DNA from: Candidatus Bathyarchaeota archaeon UBA185
GTDB taxonomy: Archaea; Thermoproteota; Bathyarchaeia; 40CM-2-53-6
Assembly: GCA_002495485.1 (NCBI GenBank)
Contig: DAFH01000187.1
Location: 1-6,665 of the forward strand
Reading direction: 5' to 3'
DNA: 6,665 nucleotides
The translations under genes and the position numbers were made by a program. This document shows, piece after piece, positions 1 through 5,881 of the stretch. The notes below the pieces were generated by a model. It saw only the letters and a list, made by a program, of their open reading frames with translations. It had not been told where the DNA came from and did no database searches. The stretch's first letter is position 1; each line of letters starts with the position of its first letter.

Positions 1-412
1 TAGGCGTGAGGACTATCGGACTAAAGCTCGGCGTGACCCATGTGCCGGACTCGTTACACTGGAAGCTCGCTGTTGCTGATGCCGAATGATTTCCTACAGA
101 GGCGCTTGAGGGAACTTGCACGTCGAAATCCAGACTCTGGGTGGAACCGACTGGAACCGAGAGGGGCAGCATCGAAGAGGGTGCAGAGAAAGTTCCGAAG
201 TCAACGGTCAAACTGATCGAAGTGATCTGAATTGCGAGGTTGCCCGAGTTTGTGAAATTGTTCTCCAGAGTGAAGGTGCCTCCAGGGGAGACCGAGCCGG
301 ACGATCCAATCTTATACTGGAGCCCACAGTATTGAGCGTGGACATCGGTCGCCGTAATCCCGAGGAACGCCAAACCCACAAGAAGGAAAAAGACGAGGTA
401 CTGGATCCGCAT
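1..412 (-). CDS. Secreted or surface beta-sandwich protein, N-terminal part (3' end beyond window)
   Basis: The reverse strand is open from the ATG at 412 to the window edge, giving 137 complete codons with no stop. Residues 1-26 form a Sec-type signal peptide: one Arg near the N-terminus, a hydrophobic stretch (YLVFFLLVGLAFLGI) and a plausible cleavage site after V-H-A, before Gln27. The mature part is rich in Ser, Thr, Gly, Asn and Val with alternating hydrophobic residues (SVSPGGTFTLENNFTNSGN, then VPVGSTQSLDFDVQVP). This is the style of CARDB/NEW3-like extracellular beta-sandwich domains. Cys29 and Cys119 bracket the domain and could form a disulfide, and there are three N-x-S/T sequons (N52, N108, N120), as expected for a glycosylated archaeal surface protein. 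In-frame GTG (424) and ATG (460) codons lie upstream, but the TATA box at 436-443 puts transcription start almost exactly at 412, which favours this ATG. The specific function is unknown, and a C-terminal anchor would lie outside the window. Confidence 0.82.
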   Translation of the reverse strand, partial: MRIQYLVFFLLVGLAFLGITATDVHAQYCGLQYKIGSSGSVSPGGTFTLENNFTNSGNLAIQITSISLTVDFGTFSAPSSMLPLSVPVGSTQSLDFDVQVPSSASVGNHSASATASFQCNESGTWVTPSFSPIVLTP

Positions 413-435
413 AAACCTCTTCACACTTCCCCAGA

Positions 436-443
436 CTTTATAA
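436..443 (-). promoter_or_regulatory. TATA box for the secreted-protein gene (leaderless transcript predicted)
   Basis: The reverse strand reads TTATAAAG here, with a purine-rich GAAA just upstream that could serve as a BRE. Its centre is about 27 nt before the A of the ATG at 412, the usual TATA-to-start-site spacing in archaea. The mRNA is therefore predicted to begin at or within a base or two of the start codon, which makes it leaderless. No ribosome-binding site is needed in that case. Confidence 0.6.
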
Positions 444-552
444 CATTTCAAAGGGAACATAGTACTAGTTTGTCCGATTATTCGGAGCGAGCGGCCATCT
501 AAGTCACATTTTCGAAATTCGTTGCGATTCAAGTACACGGCGCGCACGGGCC

Positions 553-566
553 GAGTCGAACGACTC
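553..566. repeat. Perfect inverted repeat GAGTCG-AA-CGACTC, possible operator
   Basis: Two 6-bp arms (GAGTCG and CGACTC) are perfectly complementary around a 2-bp AA centre. A 2-nt loop is too tight for a stable RNA hairpin, so a DNA-level dyad bound by a dimeric regulator is the more natural reading. It lies 35-48 bp upstream of the GTG at 601, where core-promoter elements of that gene would be expected. Function is inferred from symmetry and position only. Confidence 0.4.
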
Positions 567-600
567 TGCTTGTGTCACGCCTAACTGTAAAAGGAAGAAT

Positions 601-1533
601 GTGACAGAGTCCCTGGTAGAGTTGAACTCGGAAAAGCTAGGATTCGCTCTGAGACCTAGTGTCTTCTCGGCTCCCGAAATCGAAGATGCATCAGGCCTTC
701 TCGATAGAGAAGGCAGAGTCGTTGCTGTCTTCATTCCCGATGGTAGGGGCGGGCTTGAGGCGATAGAGGTCGCTTCAATCATCCTCGCAGTGACAAAGAG
801 AATCTACGCTGGCAGCGGTGTCATCAGACTACTCGAACACGACCTAACGCTGTTGCTTAGACGGGTCCAGACAATCCAGGCATTTTCTTCTAATCGCCTA
901 ATTCTCGGGGTGGGAACCGGTACTCCCGGTCCTCGACCGCGAAGTTCAGTGACCGCGATGCTACAGAGATTGGAAGAACTCAAGAAAACGTTTCATGTAT
1001 TCCCCCTGGGCGTCGAGCCACCAGAGCTCTATGTAGCCACATTAAAGAGTGGAATCGCCAGACGGTCCGTGGGCGTGGCTGATGGTCTATTGTTGAACTT
1101 CTGTTCTCCCCAACACGCGAGAGGCTTGATTGAGACCGTCAAGCGGCAGATGGCCGCTCCGGTCGAGTTCGCGGCCTATCTGAAAATCTTCTACTCTTCA
1201 AAGAGCGACGAGACCGCGAGGAGGCTCCTAGTCCAAGAGTTTCTCAACTACGACACGACCGGCCCGTATCACGAGATGTTCATGCAGGACGGGACTGCCG
1301 GCGCGATCTCAGAATTTCGGAACAGTGACGACTGGAAGCATAATCCTGTGCCCGTCCCGAAGGAGTTGTTGAGGGTAAGCCTCGCCAATCCGAGCGATGA
1401 CGAACTGCATCGATACGTCCAGTCGTTTAGACAGGCGGGAGTTACTCTGCCCGTGCCCTATCCCTACTTTCCGGCCGATGAGAGTACAGAGTTCAAACGG
1501 GACACAGTGAAACGAATTCTAGAACTGGCTTGA
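601..1533 (+). CDS. Luciferase-like monooxygenase family protein (probable F420- or flavin-dependent oxidoreductase)
   Basis: The 310-residue product has the landmarks of the bacterial-luciferase-like TIM-barrel family, which includes F420-dependent methylene-tetrahydromethanopterin reductase and F420-dependent dehydrogenases. Visible are an early strand-helix segment (residues 56-78, with AVTKRIYAGSGV in the place of the usual 'A-x-T-x-R-I-x-L-G-T-G' element), the glycine-rich RLILGVGTG (99-107), and the segment from 133 to about 176 with GVEPPELYVAT followed by VGVADGLLLNFCSPQHARG. The last part matches the 'A-D-G-x-L-L-N' strand that family members place near the cofactor. The ending LGVTLPVPYP-like region (about 279-290) resembles the late 'G-V-x-x-x-x-x-x-P' barrel strand. 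It begins with GTG; an ATG at 599 is out of frame and stops at once. A weak AAGGA precedes the start. Cofactor and substrate cannot be read from the sequence. F420 is favoured by the archaeal host, but FMN is possible. The gene stands alone and faces the toroid-protein gene. Confidence 0.85.
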   Translation: MTESLVELNSEKLGFALRPSVFSAPEIEDASGLLDREGRVVAVFIPDGRGGLEAIEVASIILAVTKRIYAGSGVIRLLEHDLTLLLRRVQTIQAFSSNRLILGVGTGTPGPRPRSSVTAMLQRLEELKKTFHVFPLGVEPPELYVATLKSGIARRSVGVADGLLLNFCSPQHARGLIETVKRQMAAPVEFAAYLKIFYSSKSDETARRLLVQEFLNYDTTGPYHEMFMQDGTAGAISEFRNSDDWKHNPVPVPKELLRVSLANPSDDELHRYVQSFRQAGVTLPVPYPYFPADESTEFKRDTVKRILELA

Positions 1534-1547
1534 GAGAACGAGTTCTA
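1520..1547. terminator. Hairpin in the convergent 3' junction, weak bidirectional terminator candidate
   Basis: TAGAACT (1520-1526) and AGTTCTA (1541-1547) form a perfect 7-bp stem with a 14-nt loop. It spans the last codons and stop of the luciferase-like gene and most of the 19-bp gap to the convergent toroid gene. A shorter alternative stem, AGAAC (1535-1539) with GTTCT (1542-1546), competes for the same right arm. There is no T-run on either side, and archaeal termination usually relies on T-rich tracts, so a termination role is tentative. Confidence 0.25.
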
Positions 1548-1552
1548 ACCCG

Positions 1553-2539
1553 TCACAGTCTGCCCGCGGCGTTCAGTATCTGCAGAGCGTCTACGGTGAC
1601 AAACTCGTTCGACCGGTTCGACGAGACCCCTCCCCAGTCGACAAGCGAGAGTCCTGCACGGCTCTTCATCGACGCGTGGTAGTACTTGGCCTCTGCTGGA
1701 AATCCGCCATCTTTGAGCCGTTTCGACTCCAGAAGTTCTAGCGCATCTTCGCATCTTCTATCTTTGACGAGTCCGGCTTCGGTCATGACCTTCAAACCCA
1801 TGAGGATATCATAGTGCCAGTATGGTGGATAGTGCAGCTTTGTGAACGCGCGCTCCATTATGCCACCATCGCTCTGACGCCTGTATAGCCTCCTCTTCAG
1901 AAAAATCTCAGCCGCCCCTTTGGCGGCTTCCCGCGATCTAGAACTCTTCGTTACCTGCGCGTGCAGGACGAGAGCACGGAGCGGGGTGATGGTTTCGTGG
2001 AAGGAGGAGATTACCGGATTTGCTGGAGGTGGCCTCCGGTCGCAGTTCCATCCACCATCCGGCCACTGCATCTTGATCAGTCGATCGACCAGTTGATCCG
2101 TCTTCTCATCGTTCAGCCCCAAGCGCAGGAGCGAGAAGATTCCATTCGCTTCCATCGACGCATGAATTCTCGGACGATCGGGGCTGAAAGACGGTCCAGT
2201 GAAAGGGGAGGTCTTTAGATGAGAATCCGAGAAGAGCCACTCGTACTCTTGGTCTCTTAGCGGCAGCAGAGATCTGTCACCAGGCGGATAGCCCCAATCG
2301 GCAAGTTGGGTGAGGACCCAGTGGGGCCCGTACCACTTCCCATAGGGATGATATGGAATCCTCCCATCACGCCCTCTTTCGGAGAGAAGCCGCCGCGCCA
2401 ATTCAGAAGACCGGATCTTTGATCGGACCTTGATCACCATCTGCGAGTTGGCATCTTCGCCAAGAACATCGGTCCCAAGCCTATACTGAACGGCGGGATG
2501 GCGTGACTTTGCTAACCGATCAATGATGGGATCGTGCAT
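1553..2539 (-). CDS. Alpha/alpha-toroid protein with prenyltransferase/squalene-oxidase-like repeats, function unknown
   Basis: The 328-residue product (from the ATG at 2539) carries repeated helix-pair units ending in Asp-Gly-Gly-Trp/Phe turns: MQWPDGGWNC (157-166), a weaker RRQSDGGIME (220-229) and KRLKDGGFPAEAKYY (273-287). These resemble the QW-type repeats of terpene cyclases and prenyltransferase beta subunits, which fold as an alpha/alpha toroid. An N-terminal block, GRIPYHPYGKWYGPHW (59-74), and YWHYDILMGL (240-249) are also distinctive. I do not see the DxDD motif of squalene-hopene cyclases or a clear Asp/Cys/His zinc set of protein prenyltransferases, so the fold is supported but a cyclase or transferase activity is not. 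No signal peptide or membrane span is apparent, so it is probably cytoplasmic. A longer form could start at TTG 2575 (12 extra residues, low similarity to anything expected). The ATG, preceded by GGTGG four bases upstream, is preferred. Confidence 0.8.
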   Translation of the reverse strand: MHDPIIDRLAKSRHPAVQYRLGTDVLGEDANSQMVIKVRSKIRSSELARRLLSERGRDGRIPYHPYGKWYGPHWVLTQLADWGYPPGDRSLLPLRDQEYEWLFSDSHLKTSPFTGPSFSPDRPRIHASMEANGIFSLLRLGLNDEKTDQLVDRLIKMQWPDGGWNCDRRPPPANPVISSFHETITPLRALVLHAQVTKSSRSREAAKGAAEIFLKRRLYRRQSDGGIMERAFTKLHYPPYWHYDILMGLKVMTEAGLVKDRRCEDALELLESKRLKDGGFPAEAKYYHASMKSRAGLSLVDWGGVSSNRSNEFVTVDALQILNAAGRL

Positions 2540-2670
2540 GCTGCCACCGTAGCTCGACGCGGCAGTACAAGCCAATCAAAGTTTGTGATCGGGTATGTTC
2601 CAGTGCGATTCTGTCTTTCAAGTCAAATATAGCCCAAGGCGAGCACTTCGAAAAACAGGAGAGTCCGCGC
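2540..2670. promoter_or_regulatory. Divergent promoter region with a shared TATA-like element
   Basis: This 131-bp gap lies between the divergent toroid gene and pheS. TCAAATATAG (2623-2632) reads as an A/T-rich TATA-like element on both strands. Rightward, its centre predicts transcription start near 2655, leaving a leader of about 16 nt that contains the pheS ribosome-binding site. Leftward it predicts a start near 2601 and a leader of about 60 nt to ATG 2539. One or both directions may be used. The predicted pheS leader is too short for a riboswitch or an attenuator. Confidence 0.45.
2658..2661 (+). promoter_or_regulatory. Ribosome-binding site supporting the TTG start of pheS
   Basis: GGAG, within GGAGAG, is complementary to the archaeal 16S 3' end and sits 9 nt before TTG 2671. 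The frame stays open upstream of that codon, so this site decides the start. Confidence 0.55.
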
Positions 2671-4182
2671 TTGGTTAAACTTAGCCAGAACGAGAGCCGC
2701 GTACTTACAGCTTTAGTCGACGCTGGCGGACCGTCCACGATGGACGAGCTGGTGAAACGGACGAGGCTCGCCGATTCCGCGATCGCACGCGCGATACTGA
2801 GCCTATCACAAAACAAGCTCGTCAAGGAAAAGGCAGAGAGAAAGACCGAACTGAAGCTCACGGAAGAGGGACGAATATTTGCCAAAGGCGGTCTTCCTGA
2901 GCGAAGAATCGCCTCGATCGTGGCCAACAGTGGCGGTAGGCTTCGACTGAAAGACGCGCTTCGACAAGCCGGGTTGGACGAAAAATACGCATCGATCGTG
3001 ACTGGATGGATCAGCAGAAAGCATTGGGGTCTGATCGAGAAGACCGGCTCTGACCTGCAGGTCGTCGTCGAAGGGGAGCCGGCCACTGACGAGGACGAGC
3101 AGGCTCTGGCACGCCTCAAGGAAGGAACGGTCGTTCAAGAGGAGCTACCTTCGAACCTGGCAGAAGCCGCGCAACGCCTGGCCAAACGGAACCTTGTCGA
3201 AGCCAGAGCGAGGAACGACCGCGAGATAGAAATTACAGACATGGGACGCGAGGCGGCAGTTCACGCTAGAACTGCTATGGAAGTCAGTTCTCTCACTGGA
3301 GATATGATCGCGTCCGGCCAGTGGGAAAAAGTCAAGCTCCGAAGCTACAACGTCTCGTCTCCAGTCCCTCCGATATTTCCGGGCAAGTATCATCCGTATC
3401 TGCGATTCTTGCGGATGGTGAAGCGGAAGCTTGTCGCCCTAGGCTTCAGAGAGACGGTTGGACCACTGGTCGAGACCGCTTTCATCAACTGCGACTGTCT
3501 CTACATGCCCCAAAACCATCCCGCGCGCGAGATTCACGACCTCTACTATCTCAAAGACCCCTCGCGAGCCAGCCTCGAAGGATACGGCGACCTTGTCGAG
3601 AGGGTGGCCGAGACCCATGAGAACGGCTGGAAGACGGGATCAACCGGCTGGCGCTACAAGTTCTCCGTCGACGAGGCTTCGAAACTAATCCTTCGAAGCC
3701 ACGGTACAGCTCTCAGCGTTCGAAGCATGATTTCGAAGGACCTCCAGATTCCAGGAAAATACTTCGCGATCGCACGCTGCTTCCGTCCCGACATGCTCGA
3801 CAGAACCCACCTGACAGAGTTTAACCAGGCCGAGGGAATAGTCCTCGATCCGAGTCTGAACCTCCGGAACCTTCTGGGAATTCTGGAAATGTTCGCGAAG
3901 GAGGTTGCCGGTGCGGACAGGGTCCGGTTCAAGCCCGACTATTTTCCATTCACAGAACCGAGCGTCGAGCTTCAAGCGTATCGTGAGGGCGTCGGCTGGA
4001 TGGAGTTCGGAGGAAGCGGCATATTCCGTCCAGAGGTCACCATGCCCCTTGGCGTCAACGTCCCGGTCCTCGCGTGGGGTCTCGGCATCGACCGGCTCTA
4101 CATGATGAGCCGAAAAATCCAGGACATCCGCCAGCTCTTCACGTCCGACCTAGAATGGATTCGGGACCAGACGGTGAGCTAG
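2671..4182 (+). CDS. pheS: Phenylalanine--tRNA ligase, alpha subunit (archaeal type)
   Basis: This is the catalytic subunit of the cytoplasmic alpha2-beta2 PheRS, which activates Phe with ATP and charges tRNA-Phe. The 503 residues match the roughly 500 of archaeal PheS. Residues 1-200 are winged-helix-like tRNA-contact modules (for example ESRVLTALVDAGGPSTMDEL and a second unit near 150-195, LAEAAQRLAKRNLVEA). The class II core follows: motif 1 in HPYLRFLRMVKRKLVALGF (241-259), the family block NHPAREIHDLYYL (282-294), SHGTALSVR (343-351), motif 2 with FAIARCFRPD (365-374) and its loop to EFNQAEG (383-389), and motif 3 from FGGSGIFRPE (446-455) to WGLGIDRL (469-476). By alignment with Thermus PheRS, the Phe-binding Gln and Glu are kept as Q386 and E388. 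The residue before Gln is Asn385, where His is usual. Start is TTG. It heads the pheS-pheT-trpS operon, with pheT beginning 1 nt after its stop. Confidence 0.96.
   Translation: MVKLSQNESRVLTALVDAGGPSTMDELVKRTRLADSAIARAILSLSQNKLVKEKAERKTELKLTEEGRIFAKGGLPERRIASIVANSGGRLRLKDALRQAGLDEKYASIVTGWISRKHWGLIEKTGSDLQVVVEGEPATDEDEQALARLKEGTVVQEELPSNLAEAAQRLAKRNLVEARARNDREIEITDMGREAAVHARTAMEVSSLTGDMIASGQWEKVKLRSYNVSSPVPPIFPGKYHPYLRFLRMVKRKLVALGFRETVGPLVETAFINCDCLYMPQNHPAREIHDLYYLKDPSRASLEGYGDLVERVAETHENGWKTGSTGWRYKFSVDEASKLILRSHGTALSVRSMISKDLQIPGKYFAIARCFRPDMLDRTHLTEFNQAEGIVLDPSLNLRNLLGILEMFAKEVAGADRVRFKPDYFPFTEPSVELQAYREGVGWMEFGGSGIFRPEVTMPLGVNVPVLAWGLGIDRLYMMSRKIQDIRQLFTSDLEWIRDQTVS
4173..4177 (+). promoter_or_regulatory. 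Ribosome-binding site GGTGA before the ACG codon of pheT
   Basis: GGTGA lies inside the last codons of pheS and matches the core of the archaeal Shine-Dalgarno consensus. It ends 6 nt before ACG 4184. No comparable site serves the GTG at 4292. The placement argues that initiation occurs at or very near 4184 despite the absence of a normal start codon. Confidence 0.5.
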
Positions 4183-4183
4183 C

Positions 4184-5881
4184 ACGCCGAGCGTACAGTT
4201 CTCACTCACTGACCTGGAAGGACTGCTGGGCAAGACCGTCCCCCGTGACAGAGATCGGCTGAACGAGATCCTCACATTCGTCAAAGGCGACGTGGAGTCG
4301 CTCGAGGGAGACGCCGTATCCATCGAGGTCAAGGACAGCAACCGTCCCGACATCTGGTCAGTAGAAGGAATTGCGCGAGCACTGCGGCTCCAGCTCGAAA
4401 TCGGCCGCAACAGACCAGTGACCGTCGCAGGAAGATCAAGTCTCAACGTCGTCGTCGACAAGCGCGTAAAGCCGATACGCCCCTTCATCTCCGCCGCGAT
4501 AGTCAAAGGACTGCGACCCTCAGAGGAAGCGTTGAAAGGCTGGATCTCGCTGCAGGAGAAGCTGGACCTGACGTACGGCAGGAAACGGAAGAGAGCCTCC
4601 ATTGGACTATACCAGGCCGACCTGATCAGTTCCCCTCTCAAATACACGGTGGCTGATCCAGACAAGACAAGCTTCGCTCCACTCGGGTCTGAAACAAAGG
4701 CTAGCCTTCGGACAATAGTGGTTAACCATCCGAAAGGATCCGAGTACGGGGACATAATCTCCAGTTTTGACCAGTGGCCGATACTTGCAGATGAGGAGGA
4801 CAAGATTCTCTCGCTTCCACCGGTGATCAACTCGAACGATCTAGGAAGGATCACGCTTGACACGGGAAACGTTCTGGTCGAAGTTACCGGGACGGATGCT
4901 GAAACCGTCCACAACACTCTCAAGATCATGATCTCCTCCCTAGCCGAGCGAGGAGGAAAAATCTACAGCTGTGTCGAGACGTACTCCTACGGGTCGCCCC
5001 GCAGAGTCGTGAGTCCGAATCTAAGCCCGACTCTCACGAGGCTAAGCCTATCCCATGTGAACAAGCTTCTCGGGACAAACCTCGGCTCGAAAGACGCGGC
5101 GAGATCCGCAGAGAAGGCCGGATACCGCGTGCTACGCACCTCGGGCGACACTCTCCACATCGCGATCCCATGCTATCGAACCGACATTATGCACTCAGTG
5201 GATATCATCGAGGATATTGCTATAGCTCAAGATCTGAACAAGCTCAAGCCTGAATGGCCGAGAATCTGGACGATCGGAGACCTATCCGAAGAAAGCTACG
5301 AGAAAGAGAGGGTAGGCGAGGTGATGATAGGACTCGGTTACGAGGAGGTCCTGACTTATGCTCTCACATCACCTCAAGTAGTCGCTGATAAGATGCAATC
5401 GACAAAACAAGGTCTCGTCATGCTTCTGAATCCAAGAATGACGACGCACACGACCATGCGGAACTGGCTGCTGCCGAGCCTTTTCGAATTCCTCTCGCAC
5501 AACACGCACGTGGACTATCCACAGAAGATCTTCGAGGTAGGCTCGACGATCAATAGAGGAGAAAGCAAGACACTACCCATCAAACAAAACATGAAACTCG
5601 CCGCTGTCTCGATCCACGCCGAAGCTGGTTTCACCGAAATCCGATCAGCGCTAGACGCGCTAATGCAGAGCACAGGTAGAACCTTCGAAGTCAAACAGAC
5701 CGAGCATCCGAGCTTCATTCCGGGCCGATGCGGCACAGTGATATCGGATGGGCGAGAGATCGGGATTGTTGGAGAGATCGGTCCCAGGGTGCTCCGAGCT
5801 TGGGGACTCAACCTTCCCGCGGCGGCCCTTGAGATGGACGCTTCCTTCTTGGCGAATCGAGGTCGGAACATGAATGGTTGA
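4184..5881 (+). CDS. pheT: Phenylalanine--tRNA ligase, beta subunit (archaeal type), apparent ACG start
   Basis: PheT pairs with PheS; it supports tRNA binding and houses the B3/B4 editing domain that clears Tyr-tRNA-Phe. From the codon at 4184 the product is 565 residues, normal for archaeal PheT. The N-terminus reads x-PSVQFSLTDLEGLLGK and continues to IEVKDSNRPDIWSVEGIAR (47-65), the conserved B1 signature. The B3/B4 region spans about 95-250 and includes LPPVINSNDLGRIT (211-224). The B5 region spans about 280-355, ending in VDIIEDIAIAQDLNKL (339-354). The degenerate class II fold follows, with FEVGS (450-454) and the closing GRCGTVISDGREIGIVGEIG (514-533). Archaeal homologues start M-P-x-x-x-F/V, which places Met exactly on ACG 4184. 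An in-frame TGA lies at 4175-4177 and the next GTG is at 4292, which would delete 36 conserved residues. So the start is either a non-canonical ACG or an ATG altered by one base. It overlaps trpS by 8 nt. Confidence 0.93.
   Translation, partial: TPSVQFSLTDLEGLLGKTVPRDRDRLNEILTFVKGDVESLEGDAVSIEVKDSNRPDIWSVEGIARALRLQLEIGRNRPVTVAGRSSLNVVVDKRVKPIRPFISAAIVKGLRPSEEALKGWISLQEKLDLTYGRKRKRASIGLYQADLISSPLKYTVADPDKTSFAPLGSETKASLRTIVVNHPKGSEYGDIISSFDQWPILADEEDKILSLPPVINSNDLGRITLDTGNVLVEVTGTDAETVHNTLKIMISSLAERGGKIYSCVETYSYGSPRRVVSPNLSPTLTRLSLSHVNKLLGTNLGSKDAARSAEKAGYRVLRTSGDTLHIAIPCYRTDIMHSVDIIEDIAIAQDLNKLKPEWPRIWTIGDLSEESYEKERVGEVMIGLGYEEVLTYALTSPQVVADKMQSTKQGLVMLLNPRMTTHTTMRNWLLPSLFEFLSHNTHVDYPQKIFEVGSTINRGESKTLPIKQNMKLAAVSIHAEAGFTEIRSALDALMQSTGRTFEVKQTEHPSFIPGRCGTVISDGREIGIVGEIGPRVLRAWGLNLPAAALEMDASFLANRGRNMNG
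5859..5863 (+). promoter_or_regulatory. Ribosome-binding site for trpS inside the 3' end of pheT
   Basis: GAGGT sits 10 nt before ATG 5874, within pheT coding sequence. Together with the 8-nt gene overlap it points to translation of trpS coupled to pheT. A neighbouring ATG at 5870 is in the pheT frame and ends after three codons. Confidence 0.45.

Larger units (their letters stand above)
413..600. other. Divergent intergenic region between the secreted-protein gene and the luciferase-like gene
   Basis: This 188-bp stretch separates two divergently transcribed genes. It contains the TATA box of the leftward gene, an 8-bp palindrome TTTCGAAA (510-517) and a 14-bp dyad (553-566). I found no convincing TATA box at the expected distance before the rightward gene at 601, and no small gene or tRNA that I would support. 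Confidence 0.6.

Noticed and set aside
116..502. Rightward 128-codon frame
   Set aside because: Low-complexity charged product with no family resemblance; it is antisense to the secreted-protein gene with its clear signal peptide and to that gene's promoter.
541..590. tRNA-like element suggested by GTCGAAC near the dyad
   Set aside because: The dyad has only a 2-nt centre, not a 7-nt T-loop, and no acceptor, D or anticodon stems could be built around it.
2540..2670. Riboswitch, T-box or leader-peptide attenuator before the synthetase operon
   Set aside because: The predicted pheS leader is only about 16 nt, T-boxes are bacterial, and no Phe- or Trp-rich small frame was seen.
2520..3119. Leftward 199-codon frame over the 5' end of pheS
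   Set aside because: Ser/Arg-rich product antisense to the winged-helix region of pheS; a shadow of its codon use.
4171..4186. A +1 frameshift producing a PheS-PheT fusion instead of separate initiation
   Set aside because: PheS ends at a normal family position, no recognisable slippery site is visible, and a GGTGA element fits separate initiation at 4184.
4150..4929. Leftward 259-codon frame over the 5' half of pheT
   Set aside because: Ser/Arg/Leu-rich antisense product with no motif, fully overlapping the well-supported pheT.
4292..5881. GTG at 4292 as the pheT start
   Set aside because: It removes 36 residues that match the conserved N-terminus of archaeal PheT, lacks a ribosome-binding site and leaves an artificial gap after pheS.
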